Source of the DNA: Warburgia ugandensis
Lineage: Eukaryota > Streptophyta > Magnoliopsida > Canellales > Canellaceae
Assembly (NCBI GenBank): GCA_035236585.1
Contig: CP141128.1
Span: forward strand, 26,131,618 to 26,195,617
Length of the DNA stretch: 64,000 bases
Direction: 5' to 3'
Shown here: positions 30,561 to 41,370 of the stretch, piece by piece
How the letters are laid out: each line of letters begins with the position of its first letter
How positions within the stretch are numbered: position 1 is the first letter of the stretch
Notes under the pieces: model-generated
Told to the model about the DNA's origin: nothing
The model's input: the letters and a program-made list of their open reading frames with translations, nothing else
The model's database searches: none
Translations under genes and position numbers: made by a program

Positions 30561-33043
30561 GCATACGATAAATGCATATGACATGTAATATATGTAAATA
30601 TACAATTCCAATGAATAAATCAATGCATTTACAAAAAAATAACATAAGTTTTTTATGTGTATATCCTAACTTGTAAGGGAGAAAATTGAACAAACACACT
30701 AAGAAATTATGTTAGGATAACAACTAGGGAATCATTTTTGGGTTGATCTAGAGTTTTAGAAATAAAATTTCAAGATAAAGGAGAGATTTAAAAATCACAT
30801 TAAGTAATTATTAAGTAACTCTCCGAAAGAAAATTGAAATTAAAAATATAAATTGGTGTTAGATAGAGGAAATAAATAGGTTGCGTGAAAAGGAAAGTCC
30901 TAGCCTAAGCCAAACCCAAAACACATGGATAAATACCAACAAATCAATTAGGAATGAGGAATTTATTATGTTATTTGTTATGGTACAATTACAAAATTGA
31001 CCTTCACTAGCATATAATTGAAAACTTTGGGCAGAATAGGAGGTTTTTATTGGAAATCAAAGTGGACATATCAGATAAAAAGGGGAGATCTGGGCAGCAA
31101 TGTGGAACCATTTTTCCACAGCAGCTGGCCTCCTTTGTGAATGCCACATGTCATAGTCCTCTTTAGAAAAATGAAAGCTATGTATAAAATGAACCTAAAT
31201 TTAGGAGCTGGGAGTTTCAGCTCATACAAAGAAGAAGGGGGAGGATAAAACCAGGGAGGTGATAAGAAGGTGATTGTAAAACAGAAGCTAGGAAACCTAG
31301 TGTACTGTGATGAGATTCCTGGGGGAACTTGAGGGAGAGCGAGAGTGGGAGAGAGGGCATCACGCGTGAAACCAGGGGGATCTGAGAAGAGTTCACGCAG
31401 GTGAACTCCTTGCAACTCAGGAAGAAGAAAGGGACGTGAAGCTGCATCCTTGAAGGAGCTCGATTCCAGGTAGGGGTTTAATGGAAGATTTACTAATGTA
31501 GGCTTGGTTTAGCCCAAGCAAAATGGAGTGATTTCCCATTTCTGAGTGAAGAATTTGATTTCCTGTAACTAAAACTAGTAGCATGCAGGTTTTTTGAAAT
31601 TTTAATCCTTACTCGCCTTTATTTGCAAATTTACTTGGTTTCTTGATTGCAGGAAGTTTTTCTATCATCTGTGGCATGCATGCATGACTAGAAATCTATC
31701 CATTGATTCTTTGAATTCGAGATTCTTACTGGTTTTGTCCATGCGCTGTTTTAAATTTTTGCATGCCGTTGAAATAGAGGATGAATCTCTCTTGGGAAAC
31801 ACCCCCTGCATTCTAATTAAATCAGGAATCCAACTTATGGGTCTAGTTTCTGTGATGATAATCCTTGAAATGAAGTAAAAAACTACAAATTTTAAGTGCT
31901 AATCTGGATCAACCCAAGATCTAAAGAAGAATAGGGGCCAAGCGCGCATTTTCCTGTGCACCGATGCAAGAAAATGGCGCATGATTCCTTTTGGGGAAAA
32001 ATGCAAACTTTGGACTGATTTTGGAAGGCTAATGCAGGGTTAATTTGAAATTGAAAAGTAAATCAAATTCCCATCCCAAAGAAGGTGGATTACTGGTTTT
32101 TATGAGGTGTAGACAGGGAATAACCAGTACCATTCTTCCTGCACGTTTGTAAAGGAAAATGGCACTGATTCCCCCACCTGCTAATCGCCTAGATCAAGTA
32201 TAATAGTTTGAAAAGACTTTCTCCTAAGTAAGAATCAAGTAATGGTTAGGAAACCTGAGTAAAAATTGCATTGTGTATATGAATTTTAGGAAGAGGGCAG
32301 GCACCATTTCCCTTCATGTTTATGCACGAAAACGGCTCCCTCTTTCCCCACTGAATCCTAGCTCAATGGGTAAACAAAACAAGAAAGAATAGAGGTGGAA
32401 AAGGGACACCAAATTTCCAAGTTTGGGGGAGTGGCTTTCCTTTGAATTGTTTGGGAAAATTTTGAATGAAAGGATTACATTTGTACTGTCATCGTAAATT
32501 TTCAGCCCTTCCATATCCTGGTACTCGTGAGTTCAAATGGATTAACTTGTTGGAAGTTAGTAATGCCAAGAGAACTTTTAGTGTATAAAAAATCTCCTCT
32601 TACTGGAAATGGGGAATCCTAGGGTCACTTTGAATCACAAACTAACTTGTTACTAAAAATGTTGACCATTAAAGGTACTTGTTCTAGAATTTAGAAAGTT
32701 TAGGCTATGTTTGAGCTAGAATTAGGTCATATTTAGGGTAACTAAGTCAAATCCACATAAAGAACTTCAAAAAGGTTCCAAATGACAAGTTAAAGAATAA
32801 ACCTGTTATACTTGGATTAGTCTGGATAAATGAGGGTCGGGAAACAAGAAAAAATAATTGTGAATGGTAGTGAAGTGGCTTAGGGCCATAAGAAGAAATT
32901 CCTTTTGTCCCTAATGTCATGGATGATGCACACCTTTAAATTCAGTTATGTGAGTTACACAATTAGCGACATATACCCTAGTGACTTAGTGGTTAAGACC
33001 CTGGGAATACATAATGTAAACTTACATCCTTAGTTATCCCTAT
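30561..33043. other. Unassigned AT-rich sequence with a promoter-like segment
   Basis: No element family or protein domain was recognised. A TATAAAAT box at 31183-31190 is followed by ~280 bp of purine-rich leader and CAGGTAGGGG (31467-31476), a plausible 5' splice site. The same TATA/leader/donor layout is found in the LTRs of this window, so an unrecognised LTR or a host 5' leader are both possible. Between about 31940 and 32340 there are three spaced weak inverted repeats with ATTTTCC/GGAAAAT arms. The frames at 31071-31447, 31684-31878 and 32320-32514 have no recognisable domain. Confidence 0.4.
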
Positions 33044-33449
33044 TGTGATGACCCGGGTTTTTGTAACACATTTTGTAATGTATTTTGAAAGGCAAGACCC
33101 TTAATAGTGTAAAAAAAATTCGCAAAACAAAGCAGCGAAAATTCTTTTCTTTAGAACTTGTTTTGTAAAACCCAAGTCATCACTTCATACATAACATAAG
33201 TAGAAACTTTGTATAAGATAAACTTCCATTGAAGGAATGTACTTTTATTAAATTCAAGAATCCATCCAATGGTTCACAGTACAGCCAAATCTATTACAAT
33301 GCTTGTCCAAATCACATAATCCAAAACTCAAGCTCACCATACAATAAAACTCTCAACAAAGCAAAATACATGTCTTCAAGGGTATACCTTGGAGATTATT
33401 CTCTTCAAGTCTTATATCGTCTTCAGCTCCTAACTCTCCTTCCCTGTAT

Positions 33450-33480
33450 CTGAGATATTGCAACATTTACAATATCTCAG
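33450..33480. repeat. Perfect 11-bp inverted repeat near LTR end
   Basis: CTGAGATATTG (33450-33460) and CAATATCTCAG (33470-33480) are perfect complements with a 9-nt loop. A version with one mismatch and a longer loop is present in the related LTR near 54487-54522. Confidence 0.85.
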
Positions 33481-36452
33481 CAAGCAATGCTTGGTAGGGG
33501 ATTCAAGAAGCATGATAATTGACAATGTAATTCCAATACTTCATAATCCCATTATCCCTAAACATATTCATGTCTCTACTCTTTACTTCATACTTTATGT
33601 ACATCTATATACATACATACTATACATGGGTAAATCAGTTAAATTTGTGAAAGTAGTCAAATATCATTCCCAACTAAGCTGATCAATTCTCTCTATTATG
33701 AGAATTCTGTATTTCAGTTAATACTACACTGGAAATTTCCCTTCTTGGGAAATATTGGTAATATACAATTACCTAGCATTTTATTATGCTAAAACATAAG
33801 GCATTTCACTATCATATTTTCATATGCAATATAGTGCAAAATAATCAAAAGGCTACCATGCTGCAGTCTGATCTGTACTAGCGCGCTCGGATAACTACCT
33901 TGTTCACCATTGATACCACGGTGGAAAATATTATGTCATTGCCCAGATCGGGGGCAGGACTTTCACAGTGGTGGCCTTCCCATAATTGCCCCACCCGACT
34001 TTTACCCTCTCATAGGGCAAGGTATCATCAAATCATCAAATTTCAAGGAGCGGGTGGCCAAACCCTTATAACTCCTCTAGCATAGCATCCCCCTAGGCTT
34101 ATGCCTATTAAAACAAACTCACAAGCCTCCAAGCTTGTATGTAAAATAGATTTCATATATATCAGACCATCTGTTTGTTTACTTAGGGCTAAAATATCTT
34201 CTAGTTCCCTATTCACTTATAGTCTAGTCCTTAGCCATTTTATATGTGTTTGGTTGAATCATAAGATTTTTAAGGGATGTAATACAAGTATTAGCATTAC
34301 TCTTGTCAACATAAGGTCATGGGTTCAATCATATATATCCCATGTAAATGCATTCATCAAATCCTCCTACCTTCAAGGAGTGATCCCTTTTCCCAAATCT
34401 TTCATGATCCTGATTGATGTATGTAATCTGTACATCCATGCATATTGTCAATATATAAATTATTACCAATCCTATTGATCACTAGATTTGATGTTTAGAA
34501 TGATCTTTAGATCATTCATATCTAAGTATTTTTCTAACTCTAAGTCTTTGAGTGTCCATCTCCTTAATCTTGATCTTTCATAGATCCATTGATTGATAAT
34601 CTACACTTGTTGATAAAGATCAAGGTCCTAGATCTTTTATCGTCTAGTTCTTCTTTGATCTAAGTTCACTTATTAGATCATCCCTAAGGAGGATGATCTT
34701 GGTTTTCTTCCTTGAATCATATTTGATCAAGGGTTTGGATTATCTAATCTAATGACCTAGAACATGCATACTAAGTACAATATAATATTCTTATTCTTAT
34801 TGTTCTTCATCATCCAAGATCTAATGGATCTTGTTTGATCATCCTTATCTTACTTATAGTTTTTATTAGGGTTAGGTAATTTACTAACCTTTTATGCGCT
34901 TACGATTATTATTCAACCAATTAATGTTTTGTTGGTTGAAGGTAACTTATTTAAGCCTAAGTCTAGACTACTCCTCTTATTTCCAATTGGCTAAGGCTTA
35001 CTAGCTGAATGGGTGAACACAAAGTGGTTACTTCAATCCTCATGTAAGGAGGCATTTAGACCTCACAAACTTCAATGGAAGGTAGGGGAAGAGCGAGGCT
35101 ATATTAGATAACCCCCTTAACCACTATGTTCAACATTCACTAGAATGACCATAGCTCAACCTTTCATAAGGTTCCTATAAGTATGTTGACCCTAAGTACT
35201 TTTTCTAATAGCTTTTAATTAAGTCCATGAATATTTACAATGTCATTCATGAGGTTTATTATTCTCCTAGTTTGGCCAAGGATTTGATAATCCTTATATT
35301 GTCCTACTAACTATAGCCCTTACTAATGTTAAGTCAAAGTCATTCCTTCCTCTTATGTGTTCATGAAACTTTAATTTCTAATTAGATTACATTTTGGTGA
35401 TTTATGCTCATTATATCTCAACAACTACTTAACATTTGAATCTAATAATAAGATTTGACAACAATTAAATCATAAACTTTAAAGCATAGGTCCAATATAA
35501 ATTTAACAAACATTTATACTAACATGCTCCTTATGAATGTAACTTAACATAATGGAATAAAACTATACTTAAACTAGCATGTTCCTAAGTTACAATGGCA
35601 TGAAATCATACTAACTTGGTCCTAAGTTACACTTGCATAAAATCACACTATCATGCCCCTAAGATAATTAAATCTAGCAACCTATAATAACAATCTAATC
35701 ACATGTCATGCTAAAGTCTAAAAGCTACATTATCATGCTTTATAACATAAATCATATTTAAAATGTTATTTTCAATTACTATAAAATGAAACTAATTACA
35801 TTAATATTTTTAGAAACATTCACTTATGATCCAACCATTAGATCTTAGTTCTTTTCCTTTTAATCAAGGGTTTTAGTTATATTTAGGGGTTTTTCTTTAT
35901 TAAGGTCCAAAGATAATATTGATTCATTTTTGTCCTAATCTATCCATGATCTCATTGGATTTCATCATATCAACATCCATCCCATCCATCCCAAGGATCT
36001 GATCACACTTGATCTTATTGATCAAGTGGGTCCCTTTGAAATTTTTAGGGGTTTTCCTTCCATAGTGGGTAAATCCCTAAATATCTCTTAGATATGTCCA
36101 AATAAGCCATTTAGATAACTTTATTTCAATATTATATCATTATTAAAATATATCTCCAAGATCTGATCATCTCAGATCTTGAAGATCTTAGCAATTGGAA
36201 ACTTGATTCCTAAATACAAAAATTTGTATTACATATTTTCTCCATTTTATCATTTCATAAGAAAATAGAGGTTTTAAGATTTTCATAGCTTCTTTCCAAT
36301 CTCGATTTGGAGTTCATATGACTCCAGAATTAGATATGGAAGTTTACAGTCCATTCCTAGGGCCTAGATTTGATCTGGGCCCATTGGAATGGACAGCCCA
36401 GATTAGTCAGGCGTAAACGAGCCAGGCAGAACGCACGGTTCGTCGCGTGTCC

Positions 36453-36857
36453 GTTGCGGAGGCGCTACAGACGTTCCTGCCCGGGAAGTCCATGGATGCC
36501 CGTGGGACGAGCAGAACGCTCGTCGTCACGCACCCGTAACCGGGACGCGAAGCGGGCACATCCGCTCAGGATATTTTTCGACGCGTGGTTGCGGAGGCGC
36601 TACAGATGCTCCTGCCCGGGAAGTCCATGGATGCCCGTGGGACGAGCAGAACGCTCGTCGTCACGCACCCGTAACCGGGACGCGAAGCGGGCACATCCGC
36701 TCAGGATATTTTTCGACGCGTGGTTGCGGAGGCGCTACAGATGCTCCTGCCCGGGAAGTCCATGGATGCCCGTGGGACGAGCAGAACGCTCGTCGTCACG
36801 CACCCGTAACCGGGACGCGAAGCGGGCACATCCGCTCAGGATATTTTTCGACGCGTG
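36453..36857. repeat. CpG-rich 135-bp unit, three tandem copies
   Basis: Units start at 36453, 36588 and 36723 with GTTGCGGAGGCGCTACAG. Copies 2 and 3 look identical; copy 1 differs by a few bases (CAGACGTT versus CAGATGCT). Because 135 is a multiple of three, an open frame (36370-36978) runs through all copies as a repeated 45-residue Arg/Ser-rich sequence, but there is no other sign of a gene. It lies inside the minus-strand chromovirus LTR, near its promoter-distal GC-rich section. Confidence 0.95.
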
Positions 36858-36934
36858 GTCCTTCCAATCAATCCCCTATCAATTGAGGGCCCAAAACTTA
36901 TTTGATCTTTGTGAAAATTCTACCCCGAGAGTTT

Positions 36935-36939
36935 TGGAC
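36935..36939. repeat. LARD-2 target-site duplication, left
   Basis: TGGAC, identical to 43902-43906. Confidence 0.9.
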
Positions 36940-37252
36940 TGTAATGACCCCAATTTTTGTAATATTAAAATCCTATGAAAAGTTCAGTTTTAAAGATAAG
37001 GGCATTTTGGTCATTTCACTAGTCACCTTAACTGACCGTAGGAATTTGGTCCTAAAAATGGTTCCATTAGATGCGTCTTGGAAAAAAAAATCCAACAAGA
37101 CCAAAATCACCCAAAACGTAGTTAAAATGAGCAAGTTATGGCCATTTGAAGTACAAGGGCAAAACTGTAAATTTTACAAAAATGACTTAACCTGAAAAAC
37201 ACAGGGGCCTGTTTTGATACGGGCACCCAGTCGTCTTCAACCTCTAGAGGGT

Positions 37253-37296
37253 TCTAGAATGGCGGTGATTGGAGGAGAAATCACCGCCATTCTGGA
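37253..37296. promoter_or_regulatory. 18-bp inverted repeat upstream of LARD-2 TATA box (5' LTR)
   Basis: Arms TCTAGAATGGCGGTGATT (37253-37270) and AATCACCGCCATTCTGGA (37279-37296) flank GGAGGAGA, with one mismatch. The copy in the 3' LTR (41684-41727) is perfect. A second shorter pair, CCACCGCC and GGCG, follows. It lies about 60 bp upstream of the TATA box. Confidence 0.85.
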
Positions 37297-37350
37297 GGTT
37301 TCTCCACCGCCATTCAAAGGCGATGAGAGCCCCCTCCAAAACCCTCTCTT

Positions 37351-37368
37351 AGCTCTATAAATAGAGCT
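37351..37368 (+). promoter_or_regulatory. TATA box within an inverted repeat, LARD-2 5' LTR
   Basis: AGCTCTATAAATAGAGCT: TATAAATA at 37356-37363 lies within 8-bp inverted arms AGCTCTAT and ATAGAGCT with a 2-nt centre. The same string occurs at 41782-41799 and 56317-56334. Confidence 0.75.
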
Positions 37369-37710
37369 CTTGGGTGCCTCTAATGGCAGCCCAAAACGTT
37401 GGAGAAAACCAGTCATGAAGCAGTGACCTAGAGGGGAAAATAAGGAGAAAAACCCAGCAACGAGCCAGGTACGTCCGAGATCGCTCAAAACCCATCTCCC
37501 CCATAGTTCCAAGATCAATTTCCCCAAGTTTTTGCATGAAAAACCATGCAAAATGGAGCCCAGGAGAGCCACCAAGGACCCAGGGATGTTCCCTGGGCCT
37601 CACTGGTTCGACAGAGGTCGAACCAGGGTGTCCTGAGGATGCCCCAGTCCCCCAGACGACGGAACGTTCCAGTCGGAACGTTCCACATTGTCTCCATTTG
37701 AAAAACCAAA

Positions 37711-37734
37711 CGGGCGCGTCCAAGGACGCGCCCG
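37711..37734. repeat. Perfect GC-only 11-bp hairpin in LARD-2 leader
   Basis: CGGGCGCGTCC and GGACGCGCCCG with a 2-nt AA loop. The 3' LTR and the solo LTR have related but imperfect versions (about 42141 and 56656). Confidence 0.85.
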
Positions 37735-39578
37735 CTAAAGAGGAAAACGGGCGGAGCATACCGCGGGTCTGCAGACATGCCCGCTGAGGCATATGCCATA
37801 GATGGGCAGCGCGATAGCAGCGCGTCGTCTTTTGGTTACTTAAGGAAGCTGGGCGCACGTCGCAGACGAGCAGCGCCCTAGCATTCCGACTTTTTGTCTT
37901 TAAGACTTCTGTGTACGTACGACACTAAAATGCTTATAACTTGAGATCTAGAGCTCCGATTGAGGCGCCGCAAAAGGCGTTATGCCCGTACCGACGATGC
38001 TGACACATCCAAACTATAAAATCCTTGATCAAGGCCCAATCAAAGGTGGGCATGACCCGTGGAATAGGATGGTGGCGTGTAGCCACTAGAACGTTGGGAA
38101 ACTGAGGATACCAAGGCCCAATTAGGACCTTAGGACACCCATAGGCATAGGGATGGACCCCTAATGACTAAGTAATAAGACCAATCACTCTAAAACCTAT
38201 AAAAGATAGGCCAAACTAACCTTGATTCCCCAAACCATGATCAGGAGCGTCCGAGGACAAATGGGTTAGCGCGACCTAGCCAGGTAGGTGCTCTATTACT
38301 ATTAGATACTTTTAAAAGGACTATTATTATTTTGAGAACATATGTTTTAAATATATGACTTGTTTAGCATGACTTGATTCAGCATGCATATGATAAACGT
38401 TTTGTACATAGACATGTTTTGTAAAAGATTACATATACATTATGCACATATATGTTTTGTAAACAAGTGCATACATTGCACGATTTAAGTACTTGCAAAG
38501 ATTGCATATCCTTGAGGGTTGCCAAAAGAAGATGGAGTGCCAAGGGCCAGGCAGTTGTGAGGGACCCAAAGGGGACTGGTTTTGAACAGAGGTTTTAGCT
38601 TATTTGATCGTACATGATTTGGGCTAGTAAGCTAGTGGGTGCTATGCCGAGGGGTGTGGGTTGGCCACCCAGCCTCTACCACTATTAGGTGGATGGGTAC
38701 CACGCCCAAAAAGGGCATGCCCCTGCTTCGACTGGATGTGGTACAGGGGGCTACCACTGGTGTCACGGCACTGGGTCGAAGTGTCATATGCCCCGTGGAG
38801 GTATATGATCCTGTGTCCCTAGGTACCCGGGGACCACACGGCAGTGAGGTCGTGGGAATAGTGGGACCCTATGGTTTTGTGGATTTATGTGCATTGCATA
38901 TGGCATGATATAAGGTTGGTCGACCAAACCATGATAGATATCCATGAGTTGGATTCAGTTGAGCATCTGATGCATATTTTTATGATTATGATATATGATA
39001 CTTTCGACTTGTATTATGATATTTCTTTAAGTCGTCAGTATTCCGGTTTGACAGTGGCTTTTAATATCGATATTGAACCTGATTATTCGAACAACATGCA
39101 TATGTTTTTATGAGCACATGATTTTAAATATCGCATGCATTATAAAACTAGTAGTGATAGACTCCTACTGAGTATAGTGTATACGCACCCTATCCTTAAC
39201 ATTTTTCAAGATGATTCCATCCACGAGTAGAGGACATCTATGTTAGTGCTATGAGCAAGTGCATAAACAAAGGAGATAACTATACATGTGAGTAAACTCT
39301 CTACCCTTTGGACATGTATTTAATTACAGTTGGGCTATGTGTTGTGACTGGATAGACCTGGGGAAAAACGTTTATGATTTTCTGAAGTTTTTCAAAAACT
39401 ACCTTGGATGTTGTGAAAGCAAATGACACTCGGGGTTTTCAAAATAAGTTTAAAACTAAAAGGTTTTCTGCTGCATTGCATGGTTTCTATGAAATGGTTT
39501 TCAAATAGGGATGCATCCCGCCTTAGGAAATTAGGCATTGCATTTAAAAATGCATGGGAAAACCCGAGTCGTCTCAGT

Positions 39579-39590
39579 TGGTATCAGAGC
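39579..39590 (+). promoter_or_regulatory. Primer-binding site of LARD-2 (tRNA-Met)
   Basis: TGGTATCAGAGC, two bases after the 5' LTR. Confidence 0.92.
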
Positions 39591-41353
39591 CCAGGTTTTA
39601 TCCTTTCACAGCCAGTCCAGCATGTCCAAGGGTCATAGACAATAAAGAAAATCAAGGATAAGTAGTATAAATAGGAGTAGTAGATATGACTACTTCTATT
39701 TGAGGATTATAATATTAATGACTCAAGACATTTCACCATAAACACATAGGTGAAAAAGGAGATAGTCCTAGCAAACACTTAGATATTGGATTGCTTGAAT
39801 CCTATCAAAATTATAGGAAATAAGAATTATTGTTCAGTGGTGCAAAGATGAAATCTCATATAAGGATTAGATTGTGATGAGAATGAATGAATGAAGATGA
39901 TTAATGGACTTGTTAATAGATAGTGTTGGCCTGCAATAAAGTAATCTTATCAAAGGTGAGAAAAATCAAAAGACCTAGATGGCTATCTTACCATCATAAA
40001 CAATATCAGAATATGAGTACACTATCACAAGGATGTGATATATGAGATGTAAAAGATAGACTTTGAGAAAATTTTGATGATAATAGGGATAAGCATACAA
40101 GATGATACTAAGGGATAACTGTGACTTGTACTAGATCACAAAGGTATGAATCTTGAAAGACTTAGCTCAATTTTGGATACCTTAATTGAAGTCTTATAAA
40201 GAGTGAAGTGCTATTGAATAATAACTACTTGAGTATTATGGAACAAATCCAAAGATGCATACAAGTGACATATTATGTGATAGGGAAATGAAATCAACCG
40301 AGTGATCAAAAGATTTTGGTGATAATACTAAGGATGATAATAGATCAATCCTAACAGGAACTTGTAAGAGAAGTATAACATGACCAAAACATCAATACCA
40401 TTATTAAGACATTGTGTGAATTTTATTGAGGCTATAGGCAATTGAGGATTCCAATGATCTCAAGACAGTTTAGAATTTCTGAGAAGCATCCAGTTTATCA
40501 TATATGTTACTTAAATAAATAGATGAAGTATCAAATATATGCAACAACGCATATAGAGACATTGATCCAGGTAGACCAAATGGATATTGAAGAAAAGAGA
40601 GAAAGAGATAGAGACGTAACTACCAGTATTCAATGAATATTGAATATTCAAAAGAAGAAGATCATGACTCTATGGAGATACATACAATTCTACAGGAAGG
40701 TAGATCAAACAAATGCAAAGGAATAATACTAGGCAAGTTAGTGATCTTATTGTAAAAAGAGTATAAAAGAGAGAAAGCATATGGGGTTTAAGACTTTGAA
40801 TAGAGCATTGAATAAAAGGACATTATGCTGCACAAAAATTTTCAAAGAGGAGTGGTGACCAACTAGAAGTTAAAATCCTACAAATGGTTTGATATCAATT
40901 ATTATTAGATTCTTATCAGATCCATTAACTTATGAAGAACACCAATGGATATAGTCCATAAAAATAAAATTTTGGTGATATCTTACCTTGCCATTACATG
41001 GGTAAATAAAGGAATTAAGCTGGAAGGGTACCATCGAGGATCAAATTGAGGTCTTATTATCATAAATTTAGGAGACCAAAAATCCTAAGACTATTATTTA
41101 GTCATTACCTTTAGAGTACTGTTGACTAAATAAAAGGTATCCCACCCTAATTAATCAAGTATGAGAGTATGCATCAGAGTACGCAGCAAAGGCGGCTCTT
41201 ATAGGTGAGGCCTTATAGGAGGAACGATAGAAATGATAAATTGAGGATGAACCTAGATTTGATCATAAGGGGGGAGAATGCATCCACTAAGAAATCATCT
41301 AAGAGACAACTACCTGGAAGATGATAATTTATGGAATTTCGGGGACGAAATTC

Positions 41354-41364
41354 TTTTAAGGGGG
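41354..41364 (+). promoter_or_regulatory. Polypurine tract of LARD-2
   Basis: TTTTAAGGGGG, 6 bp before the 3' LTR, as in LARD-1. Confidence 0.85.
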
Positions 41365-41370
41365 TAATAA

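Larger units (their letters stand above)
36940..39576 (+). repeat. LARD-2 5' LTR (2637 bp)
   Basis: Begins TGTAATGACCCC and ends ACCCGAGTCGTCTCA before the PBS. The promoter region (37253-37363) carries a large hairpin and a TATA box; a CAGGTACGTCC donor-like site follows at about 37466. Downstream, a CpG-rich section (37550-37900) and an R/U5 section are shared with LARD-1 and the solo LTR at 55899. Many overlapping frames on both strands (37237-37858, 38639-38908) have no domain and are considered chance. Confidence 0.92.
39577..41370 (+). repeat. LARD-2 internal region, non-coding
   Basis: AT-rich with stops in all frames; no gag or pol motif was recognised. Collinear with LARD-1: 39577 to about 41160 matches 10310 to about 11945, then the sequence jumps to the equivalent of 13590 (GCATCAGAGTACGCAGC). 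It ends with GGGGACGAAATTC and the polypurine tract. Confidence 0.88.

Noticed and set aside
32965-33035. tRNA-like string AGTGGTTAAGACC near 32988
   Set aside because: Only the D-loop-like phrase is present; no anticodon arm, T arm or acceptor stem could be found around it.
30561-33043. Host gene with a 5' untranslated region and first intron
   Set aside because: The TATA and splice-donor-like strings are suggestive, but no exon or protein similarity was seen and LTRs in this window show the same layout, so it is left unassigned.
36453-36857. CRISPR-like array
   Set aside because: Units are contiguous with no variable spacers, and the context is a plant retrotransposon LTR.
36370-36978. 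202-codon frame with a 45-residue Arg/Ser-rich unit repeated three times
   Set aside because: It lies in an LTR, and the frame persists because the 135-bp repeat is a multiple of three. No domain, no homologous frame in the sister LTR, no gene context.
37237-37858. Long overlapping frames on both strands in LARD LTRs (also 8022-8679, 41767-42230, 56217-56742)
   Set aside because: They occur on both strands of GC-rich LTR leader sequence, shift between copies, and contain no recognisable domain.
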